5,196 bases of DNA. Source: Thermococcaceae archaeon. Lineage in GTDB: Archaea; Methanobacteriota_B; Thermococci; Thermococcales; Thermococcaceae. Shown one piece after another: positions 1 through 5,196 of this stretch (position 1 is its first letter; each line of letters begins with the position of its first letter). Both the position numbers and the translations under genes were made by a program. Below the pieces are notes generated by a model. That model saw only the letters and a list, made by a program, of their open reading frames with translations, had not been told where the DNA came from and did not search any database. The stretch spans positions 1-5,196 of the forward strand of contig JAMOPD010000418.1 in assembly GCA_027064745.1 (NCBI GenBank), read 5' to 3'.

Positions 1-78
1 GTCAAAGTGTTGTTTATCTAAGTCCTCAATGGGGATTGGCTTTTTATTTACAAATGCATCCTTAATGATTTTTCCCAT
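1..78 (-). CDS. Unidentified protein, N-terminal 26 codons only
   Basis: An ATG at 78..76 opens a minus-strand frame that stays open to the left edge. It encodes MGKIIKDAFVNKKPIP followed by IEDLDKQHFD. The start is supported by a Shine-Dalgarno-like TGAGGGA at 90..84, five bases upstream, inside the last codons of the nuclease gene. Only 1 base separates the nuclease stop codon (82..80) from this ATG, so the two genes are almost certainly cotranscribed and probably translationally coupled. Too little is present to assign a family. Nucleases of the upstream type often sit next to a helicase or ATPase, so such a partner is a reasonable guess, but nothing in these 26 residues shows it. Confidence 0.75.
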   Translation of the reverse strand, partial: MGKIIKDAFVNKKPIPIEDLDKQHFD

Positions 79-79
79 A

Positions 80-2176
80 TTAATCCCTCACATGCCCTAT
101 TTGGTCGGGAATACCCCTTTCTATATGTCGTATTGCTAGCGCGAAGTACTCACCTAATTTACAAAGATTAGCACGAGCTTCCTCATTGCCATTTTTAACT
201 GCTGTCCAAATGTATCTTAAAGGAATCTGCTCTAAATCTCTGTGCTTCACAGGGTACACTGAACCGGAAAATCCATAGTTGCCGATATTTATGTATTCTT
301 TTTCAGGAGCCAAAAGGAGTCTAATACCCTTGGAATTGACTTCCTTTCGTATGGCAATTTTGAAGAGTTCCTCAAACTTTGAAGGAAGATTGTCCCATTC
401 AAACCATTTGCCATTTGCTCTATATTGTGATACTGTTTGTATTATTCCCAAACCCGGGAATCTAAGGGCATGTCTCTTTCTAATCTCGTCTTGAATTATA
501 GAGACCATTTCCTGGTCTATCTCTCGTCTTAATCCCAGTAGCCATCGTATGGCCCTTTTTCCATATATTTCTCGGTGACGTTTTATAGCTTCCATTAACT
601 TATTTCTTTGAAATCTGCTGTAAAAGTATATGTGTACATACCCATATTTTTTGGAGTCTTCTGGACCAATCCATGGATAATTTTTATCTCTATTGTGCAA
701 AGACGGGGCAGTCACAACACCGTCAAGTGTTTTTTGATGTTTCTGGCGTGTTTGCTTTTTATAAAACTCGTCTAGATTAATCCTAGGATGTACATCCTTT
801 ATTGCATTTATAAGTTGCTTGAAAAACCTATCTAAAAGTTCTCTCTCCAGTTTATTCATCTTCTCCTCATCGTCAACTATGTCGTCAATAAGTTCGGAAA
901 TTCTTCGGTGCCCTTTTTCTGGCAGAGTCAGAGTATTTTCAACAATAGCACTCAGAAGTACAACTTTATCATGGATAGGATCATGTTGGACAAAAATATA
1001 TACCCGTATCAACGAACCTGGGGGGTATTTTGGTTTCACTGGGGTGTCTTCATAGTACATGTCTATGGGCAAGTTGTAACCCGAACCCTGAATCCAATCA
1101 AAAAGATAGTCCTTTTCATTAGTCCGGTTAATCTCTCTCAGAAACCGATATGCTCCTTGGGCCAACTTTTGAAGGTTTTTGATCTCAGTTCTTTTTAAAA
1201 TTTCATGTATTTTTTTCTTTGCATCTTCATTGCGAGGTTTTAAAGGTCTAAAGTCAACGGGAGAGAATTTGGGAGGATATTCATACAATTCACTCAAATC
1301 CTCCAAGTTTCTGATGCCAATTTCCTCGAGTATCTCTTGCTCTCCAGGTTTAATTCCTAAAAGCTCAAGGCCTTTCTTCTCTACAGCCTCTTTTATACAA
1401 AGTGGTTCATAGGGACAATCTTGACATTTTCTGCTAATCCAGAAGCGAGGTACTTCTTTACCCGTAAGGATTTTGTCAAATTTCCCACCTTTGCCCAGTT
1501 CTTCATTTAAAATCTCCTCATACATCCGTGTGTCTTGAGGAAATTTTAGATACTTAATATTTGTTTTAAGGCTTTCTTTAGAGTCCAAATTTTCTAGCCG
1601 ATTCTTTTTAGTTAGTACTGAAACGTAAATATCAATATGTTCTACCTCTGGTTCTGTGAAATTCTCTAAGATTAAGTCTCTGATTAATTTTGCGTAGATT
1701 ACTGCTTGGATTATGTGAGGTACTTTTTCTTCATTAGTGTATTTAGCTTCAAAAATCCATATTTCTACTTGGGAGTTTTTTGATTTTATCAGAACTATAT
1801 CTGCATTACCGTGAATTTTATATCTGCCAATTTTTCCAATAAGGCGGGGTTGATATAATATCGCTCGGTAATAATTGAACTTCGAAACGATTATTGCTTG
1901 CTTTATTATGTCAACAAGTTCTTTCGGTTGCAATCTGTTGAATTTTTCATATACTGATTGAGCATCGATTCCAAATACTTCTGAAAGGACTTCCAGCTGG
2001 CGTCTTTCAAAGTTTTCACCTTCTCTCGCTAATATTTCATCGACAACATTTTTTGTGTATTCTTCTACGTCCCGGTCATCTCTTTTGCCAATCCAGTAGA
2101 TATACTTTGGACACTTTTCAAGATGAAAGAATCTTGCAATCTCGCTGGGTTTTAATTCAAATTCAGAACATACCAT
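80..2176 (-). CDS. 4Fe-4S PD-(D/E)XK (RecB/Cas4-like, TM0106-type) nuclease with degenerate RNase H-like domain
   Basis: This 698-residue predicted cytoplasmic nuclease probably cuts or resects DNA. The N-terminal part carries the RecB-family motifs: D126 in HGNAD, E143-x-K145 in FEAK, and Q157-x3-Y161 in QAVIYA. Four cysteines are placed as in Cas4, AddB and Dna2 iron-sulfur nucleases: C22 near the N-terminus, then C251-x2-C254-x5-C260. Residues 271-297 resemble the helix-hairpin-helix segment of TM0106-like RecB proteins. Residues about 388-410 (IRVYIFVQHDP and onward) and 515-527 match the RNase H-like region of that family, but F395 and Q397 sit where acidic metal ligands are usual, so that domain is probably inactive. 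The remaining C-terminal region, about 530-698, I do not recognise. The ATG at 2176 is preceded by AGGAGGGGG. The gene runs divergently from the DpdA-like gene and is followed after 1 base by another gene. It is not Cas4 proper: it is far longer, and no cas genes or repeats are present. The fold is secure; the biological role is inferred. Confidence 0.85.
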   Translation of the reverse strand: MVCSEFELKPSEIARFFHLEKCPKYIYWIGKRDDRDVEEYTKNVVDEILAREGENFERRQLEVLSEVFGIDAQSVYEKFNRLQPKELVDIIKQAIIVSKFNYYRAILYQPRLIGKIGRYKIHGNADIVLIKSKNSQVEIWIFEAKYTNEEKVPHIIQAVIYAKLIRDLILENFTEPEVEHIDIYVSVLTKKNRLENLDSKESLKTNIKYLKFPQDTRMYEEILNEELGKGGKFDKILTGKEVPRFWISRKCQDCPYEPLCIKEAVEKKGLELLGIKPGEQEILEEIGIRNLEDLSELYEYPPKFSPVDFRPLKPRNEDAKKKIHEILKRTEIKNLQKLAQGAYRFLREINRTNEKDYLFDWIQGSGYNLPIDMYYEDTPVKPKYPPGSLIRVYIFVQHDPIHDKVVLLSAIVENTLTLPEKGHRRISELIDDIVDDEEKMNKLERELLDRFFKQLINAIKDVHPRINLDEFYKKQTRQKHQKTLDGVVTAPSLHNRDKNYPWIGPEDSKKYGYVHIYFYSRFQRNKLMEAIKRHREIYGKRAIRWLLGLRREIDQEMVSIIQDEIRKRHALRFPGLGIIQTVSQYRANGKWFEWDNLPSKFEELFKIAIRKEVNSKGIRLLLAPEKEYINIGNYGFSGSVYPVKHRDLEQIPLRYIWTAVKNGNEEARANLCKLGEYFALAIRHIERGIPDQIGHVRD
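84..90 (-). promoter_or_regulatory. Ribosome binding site inside the nuclease 3' end
   Basis: On the minus strand the sequence reads TGAGGGA, five bases before the ATG at 78..76. It lies within the final codons of the preceding nuclease gene, which is typical of translationally coupled archaeal operons. It decides the start of the partial gene at the left edge. Confidence 0.55.
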
Positions 2177-2185
2177 GTTAGGATT

Positions 2186-2194
2186 CCCCCTCCT
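2186..2194 (-). promoter_or_regulatory. Strong Shine-Dalgarno of the nuclease gene
   Basis: The minus strand reads AGGAGGGGG, ending nine bases before the ATG at 2176..2174. This is the best ribosome binding site in the window and supports the chosen start. It overlaps a 5-bp inverted repeat (TAGGA at 2179-2183, TCCTA at 2191-2195, 7-base loop) that could partly hide it in the mRNA. Confidence 0.6.
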
Positions 2195-2213
2195 AGGTGG
2201 TTAATACGAGGAG

Positions 2214-2226
2214 TATATTTTTAAAT
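2214..2226. promoter_or_regulatory. Shared TATA element of a divergent promoter
   Basis: The 82-base gap between the two divergent genes holds one AT-rich core, TATATTTTTAAAT. On the plus strand TTTTTAAAT (2218-2226) lies 32 bases before the ATG at 2259. The same nonamer lies 30 bases before the tmcA ATG. On the minus strand the element reads ATTTAAAAATATA and lies 37 bases before the ATG at 2176. With the usual archaeal spacing of about 26 bases from TATA centre to start site, transcripts would begin near 2248 (plus) and 2193 (minus), giving very short leaders. No second TATA-like core is evident in the gap, so both genes probably compete for the same TBP site. The purine-rich CGAGGAG at 2207-2213 could be part of a TFB element for the plus direction. 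Confidence 0.55.
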
Positions 2227-2258
2227 CTAACGTGATGCTTGGAGATTAGGGATTAAAC

Positions 2259-3830
2259 ATGTCTGCCCGTCCAAAGCCACTACAAGAATTCACATTTTTT
2301 CCCGTAGTCAATTTCATAACAGGCCCTCCTGGAGTTCTCCGAAATGGGGGTATATGGAAATCGATTAAAAGAGGAATAATACACGAGCTAAAATTGTCTA
2401 CAATAATGACTCAAGTTCTTCACTTTGTGGATTTTAATCTCAATGAAAAGAGCTTTAATGAATGGTTTAAGGATGGAAAGACATTAAAAGACTGGATTAT
2501 ACAAGAGAATCCAACGTATTCCCCTATTCTTTTCGCAGATAGTGGTGGTTTTAAACTTCTGTATAACCGAGAGTATGATTTATCAAAGTACCAACTTAAA
2601 GCAACACCCGAAAGCGTTTTGGATTTGCAACTTAAACTTGGTGCAGACTACGTTGCATCTTTGGATTATCCAATACCCCTTGGACTAAATAAGGAAGAAA
2701 CTAATGAAAGAGTGGAAAAGAGCATTATGAATGCTGTACGCCTAATGGAATTAGTATATGATTCATATGATGTGGATGTTTTTCCGTATCTTGCTGTCCA
2801 TGGCAGATCCTACGAAGAAATTCAGTATTATGTCAAAAGATTGTTCAATCTCCTTGAGGAAACCGGATTTAATGAGTATTCCCACTATCCTTTTGGGTTG
2901 GCCATTGGTTCAATGGTTCCAATAAAGAATCATTATGAGCTAATCGTTGAGATAATAAAAGCTCTCAAGGACACATTACTTGAGATACATTCTGACCCAG
3001 AAAAAATTCCCATACATGTTTTTGGAATTTCTGGAAGGGTAACTCCTTTCATGTATTATTTGGGAGTAAACAGTTTTGACAGTAATACATATGTCAAAGC
3101 TGCCCAAAATCTTCAGTTTTTTGTTTCATACACTCAAAAAAAGAAATTTTACACGATAACCAACAGAGATTTGGATTTATGCCCATTTTGTGATTGCATC
3201 AGAGGACGAAATCTTCAGAAAGCAAAAAAGATACTAAAGAGCAAAAGTTACTCTCGATATATCCTCAATGGGAAAGAAGTAATCAAGTCGGATATCTATG
3301 GTATAATTGCACTCCATAATCTATCCGTTCAATTGAATCTTATAGGAGAACTGAAAAAGTACAATCCTAAATCTCGTGAGTTTAAAGAGTGGCTTGTTAG
3401 ATATGCAAATAGTGACAACAAGCTTTTGAAAGTAGTTGCTAAGTTATCAACGATTGACGAAGACTTCATCGATATTGCTACTAAATTTAAGTTGAAACTT
3501 CCAAAACTCTCCAAGGGCCAGTTTTATGCCCGGAGAATTTCATTAAAGCGTAATCCTACCAATTTTGACATAACAAAAACACCGTATAGTGTCTCTCCAG
3601 AGAAGAGAGTTATTTTAATCTTATCCTGCACTCCAGAAAAACCATACTCAAAATCTACAACACACAAGCTTATTTTTAGATATCTTCAGGAGCATGGTGT
3701 TGATATTAAAAAATTGAAAAGGTTACTCTCTCTGGAATGTATGGTCCGGTTCCCCAGAATTTTGAAAAAGAAACTTCGATATTGGAATACGACTTTGTAC
3801 TATCTTCTCGTACTCCAGAAGAACAAATAA
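2259..3830 (+). CDS. DpdA-like tRNA-guanine transglycosylase-fold protein, C-terminus altered by frameshift
   Basis: This 523-codon frame encodes a TGT-fold base-exchange enzyme. Expected motifs appear in order: D94 in ADSGGF (general acid/base position), D136 in LDYP, H181-G182, the G213-S218 substrate-pocket segment GLAIGS, H253-VFG, and D274 in SFDS (nucleophile position). A zinc knuckle follows with C308, C311, C313 and H353. The canonical first cysteine position is D306, and C313 looks like a compensating ligand. From about residue 448 it enters a DUF5591/ArcS-like domain (LSCTPEKPYS, then STTHKLIF), but after about residue 485 the frame departs from the family and ends in an unrelated tail of about 38 residues. 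The true continuation is in another frame (3710-4081). A corrected product would be about 607 residues. There is no PUA domain, unlike archaeal ArcTGT or ArcS, which favours a DNA-directed DpdA-like role over tRNA modification. The divergent nuclease fits a modification-restriction pairing. The TGT fold is secure; the DNA substrate is inferred. Confidence 0.8.
   Translation: MSARPKPLQEFTFFPVVNFITGPPGVLRNGGIWKSIKRGIIHELKLSTIMTQVLHFVDFNLNEKSFNEWFKDGKTLKDWIIQENPTYSPILFADSGGFKLLYNREYDLSKYQLKATPESVLDLQLKLGADYVASLDYPIPLGLNKEETNERVEKSIMNAVRLMELVYDSYDVDVFPYLAVHGRSYEEIQYYVKRLFNLLEETGFNEYSHYPFGLAIGSMVPIKNHYELIVEIIKALKDTLLEIHSDPEKIPIHVFGISGRVTPFMYYLGVNSFDSNTYVKAAQNLQFFVSYTQKKKFYTITNRDLDLCPFCDCIRGRNLQKAKKILKSKSYSRYILNGKEVIKSDIYGIIALHNLSVQLNLIGELKKYNPKSREFKEWLVRYANSDNKLLKVVAKLSTIDEDFIDIATKFKLKLPKLSKGQFYARRISLKRNPTNFDITKTPYSVSPEKRVILILSCTPEKPYSKSTTHKLIFRYLQEHGVDIKKLKRLLSLECMVRFPRILKKKLRYWNTTLYYLLVLQKNK
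3708..3713 (+). other. Frameshift site at a run of six A in the DpdA-like gene
   Basis: The upstream frame reads V-D-I-K-K-L-K-R-L across this run. The frame that holds the conserved domain reads I-E-K-V-T-L-S-G immediately after it. That second frame has a TAA at 3707-3709, so it is open only from 3710. The shift must therefore lie at or just after the A run. Adding one A gives a smooth V-D-I-K-K-I-E-K-V-T-L-S-G-M-Y-G. A one-base deletion from A7 to A6 is the simplest explanation. Sequencing error or polymerase slippage would look the same. Confidence 0.75.
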
Positions 3831-4081
3831 CTCTTGTATCCACTAGGCTGAAAGAGTTTTTGGAGGTTCACGCAAAAGATAAGTGGGTCATTGCGTACAT
3901 CGGGAGTGGAGCATACAGGAAAATTGTCCAGAGAGTTCAAAAAGAACTGAACGGGAAAGTTTCTATAATCCTTCTTCCAGATGAAACTCAACTAAAAAGA
4001 AGAGTTAATTCAGAAGTCAGGAAAAAGACTCATCTAAAGACTCTTGTAGCGACACTAAAGGAGCTATTAAAAAATTATTAA
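3737..4081 (+). pseudogene. Frame-shifted C-terminal DUF5591/ArcS-like domain of the DpdA-like gene
   Basis: From ATG 3737 this frame gives 114 residues starting MYGPVPQNFEKE and ending at TAA 4079-4081; it is open without a start from 3710. MYGPVP is not a natural N-terminus. It is the interior of a DUF5591/ArcS-like domain whose first half (CTPEKPYS-type segment) lies in the preceding frame at about 3600-3700. Further family-like features are the YDFVLSS segment and the GSGAYRKIVQRVQKE segment, after which the frame ends in a basic, leucine-rich helix. No ribosome binding site suited to ATG 3737 was seen. I therefore treat it as the displaced end of the upstream gene rather than an independent small gene. 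The frame has kept its conserved motifs and has no internal stop, so the shift is recent, tolerated by slippage, or a sequence error. Confidence 0.7.
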
Positions 4082-4097
4082 ATACAAGTACCGAACC

Positions 4098-4106
4098 TTT
4101 TTAAAT
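4098..4106 (+). promoter_or_regulatory. TATA box of tmcA, possibly overlapping a T-rich terminator
   Basis: TTTTTAAAT is preceded by ACCGAACC, which fits a TFB recognition element next to a TATA box. It lies 30 bases before the tmcA ATG at 4137, nearly the same spacing as the identical nonamer before the DpdA-like gene. The expected start site is near 4128, giving a leader of about 9 bases. The same T run and the following pyrimidine-rich stretch to 4122 lie just after the stop at 4081. Archaeal RNA polymerase can terminate on T-rich tracts, so this segment may also end the upstream transcript. Confidence 0.6.
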
Positions 4107-4136
4107 CCCCCTTCTCCCCTTTAGCGGGGGAAAGCC

Positions 4137-5196
4137 ATGACCGTGAAGGTCCGCTTTGACAGGGAAGTGAGAGACTACGCGAAGGGCGAGAAGGTTAAGG
4201 ACTCAATATTAAAGCTCACCGAGACGGCCTTAGCCCAGGCCCTTGAGAACTTTCACAGGAGAATGATTGTAATCGAGGGCGACACGCTGAGGAAGGCCGA
4301 ATTGGCGGGAATACTCGCGGGGGCCTCCGCGAGGGTTTTAAGCGGGGTTCTCGACGAACTGATGAAGAAGCGCCTCCGCGACGAGAGCGAGGACAAAATT
4401 GAGGTTCTCTACGCCACAGACGCACTCGGCGAGGAAACCTTCGGGAGGAAGCGCTACGAGGCCTTCAGGAAGCACTTCGACGTTTTAGCCGGTTCTAACG
4501 TCGAGGTAAAGGCCGTTACCTTCAAGCACACCCGAGACATCCTCGGAAGGACCTACGACTTGCTCGTCCTCGATATGAGCTACGACTACTCGCCGAACGA
4601 CCTCGGAAGGATTATTGAAACGGTGCGCGGTGGAGGGCTGATTTTCATTCTCGCTCACCCCTTCGAGAAGTGGAAGGATATGTGGACGGGCTTCCACAAG
4701 AGCCTAGTAACGCCCCCCTACACGATAGACGATGTCAAGAAGCGCTTCAATCGACGCCTTATCAGGAAGTTCACGGAGCACGAGGGGATATACATAATCA
4801 CCGAGGGTGGAAAGGCCAGGAAGAAGCCGAGAAGGAGCAAAAGCCAGGCGAGGATTAAGGCCAGGAAGGGCGTTCCCATACCAGAGGAGACCCTCTTCCC
4901 GAGGGAGCTCTACGAGATGGCACTGACCGAGGGTCAGGTAGAGGTTTTGAAGGCCTTTGAAGAGCTTGTCGAGGGCGGAATGCTCGTTTTAACGGCAGAT
5001 AGGGGAAGGGGTAAGAGCGTTTCCGTTGGGATAGGCGCGGTAGGCCTGGCCTTAGCTCTAAAGAAAAGGACGAGAATCGTCGTCACCGCTCCGGAGCTTG
5101 AGAACGTTCAGGCACTGTTCCGCTTCGCAAAGAGGGCTTTGGAAAGGCTCGGCTTCAAGCCCTATGTCGTCGAGGAGCGCGGGCTGATAAAGGAGC
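4137..5196 (+). CDS. tmcA: tRNA(Met) cytidine acetyltransferase TmcA (Nat10/Kre33 family), N-terminal 353 codons
   Basis: This frame runs from ATG 4137 off the right edge (353 codons plus one base). TmcA uses acetyl-CoA and ATP to form N4-acetylcytidine in RNA: tRNA(Met) in bacteria, and many tRNA, rRNA and other sites in Thermococcus. The visible part holds the N-terminal TmcA domain (DUF1726-like, about residues 1-225), a basic linker (about 226-246, rich in K and R), and the start of the RecA-like helicase domain with Walker A ADRGRGKS (residues 287-294, K293 the phosphate-binding lysine). The GNAT acetyltransferase and tRNA-binding C-terminal domains lie outside the window. Thermococcal TmcA proteins are usually around 800 residues, so over half is missing. 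The codons are G/C-ending and the gene has its own promoter, which marks it as core genome unlike the AT-rich genes to its left. The leader GGGGGAAAG may serve as a weak ribosome binding site. Confidence 0.92.
   Translation, partial: MTVKVRFDREVRDYAKGEKVKDSILKLTETALAQALENFHRRMIVIEGDTLRKAELAGILAGASARVLSGVLDELMKKRLRDESEDKIEVLYATDALGEETFGRKRYEAFRKHFDVLAGSNVEVKAVTFKHTRDILGRTYDLLVLDMSYDYSPNDLGRIIETVRGGGLIFILAHPFEKWKDMWTGFHKSLVTPPYTIDDVKKRFNRRLIRKFTEHEGIYIITEGGKARKKPRRSKSQARIKARKGVPIPEETLFPRELYEMALTEGQVEVLKAFEELVEGGMLVLTADRGRGKSVSVGIGAVGLALALKKRTRIVVTAPELENVQALFRFAKRALERLGFKPYVVEERGLIKE

Noticed and set aside
279..1412. Short plus-strand open frames opposite the nuclease gene
   Set aside because: They are antisense shadows with low-complexity serine and phenylalanine-rich translations and no ribosome binding sites worth noting.
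80..2176. CRISPR Cas4
   Set aside because: The catalytic and cysteine motifs are shared, but the protein is several times the usual Cas4 length, and no repeats or other cas genes are in the window.
3708..3714. Classical programmed -1 ribosomal frameshift signal
   Set aside because: Read in frame, the codons are ATT AAA AAA TTG. The heptamer T-AAA-AAA does not fit X-XXY-YYZ, because the P-site slip would meet TAA. I saw no evident downstream pseudoknot. Transcript slippage or deletion fits better.
2259..3830. Ordinary archaeosine tRNA-guanine transglycosylase (ArcTGT)
   Set aside because: The motifs follow the TGT fold, but the zinc knuckle is altered, the N-terminus differs, there is no PUA domain, and the gene sits in an AT-rich accessory region beside a nuclease. 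It remains a possible alternative, not the preferred one.
4107..4130. Hairpin terminator or attenuator between CCCC and GGGG before tmcA
   Set aside because: Only about four pairs form around a TTTAGC loop, most of it lies upstream of the predicted transcript start, and archaea do not need hairpins to terminate.
4216..4858. Open frames on the minus strand and a second plus frame inside tmcA
   Set aside because: They lie wholly within the well-supported tmcA frame, have compositions typical of shadow frames of G+C-rich genes, and show no motifs.
1..5196. Insertion sequences, CRISPR repeats, tRNA or rRNA genes
   Set aside because: I saw no transposase motifs, regularly spaced repeats, terminal inverted repeats or tRNA-like cloverleaf sequences.

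Overview
The window looks like part of a Thermococcales chromosome (Thermococcus-like). The evidence is a GC-rich, Thermococcus-style tmcA gene at the right end, AT-rich archaeal TATA boxes about 30 bases upstream of start codons, and very short predicted leaders. No species can be named from the sequence alone.

The layout has two parts of clearly different composition. Positions 1 to about 4081 are AT-rich; one line I counted, 2701-2760, is 21/60 G+C. They hold an accessory module. A minus-strand operon encodes a 698-residue iron-sulfur PD-(D/E)XK nuclease, followed 1 base later by the first 26 codons of an unidentified gene that runs off the left edge. Divergent from it, on the plus strand, is a tRNA-guanine-transglycosylase-fold protein resembling DpdA, the enzyme family that inserts 7-deazaguanines into DNA. 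Its reading frame breaks near a run of six A at 3708-3713. The missing C-terminal domain (DUF5591/ArcS-like) continues in another frame to 4081. Positions 4137-5196 are G+C-rich; the counted line 4921-4980 is 33/60. They encode the first 353 codons of tmcA, the tRNA cytidine acetyltransferase, a housekeeping gene.

Taken together, a base-exchange enzyme and a nuclease transcribed from one shared promoter region look like a possible DNA-modification and restriction (defence) module inserted beside a core gene. Thermococcales make archaeosine, so the 7-deazaguanine precursor preQ0 should already be available and only a DNA-directed transglycosylase would need to be added. This functional link is inference: the sequence shows the domains and the arrangement, not the DNA substrate. 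The frameshift means the transglycosylase may be full length only through slippage, may be decaying, or may be intact in the organism if the A run is a sequencing error.
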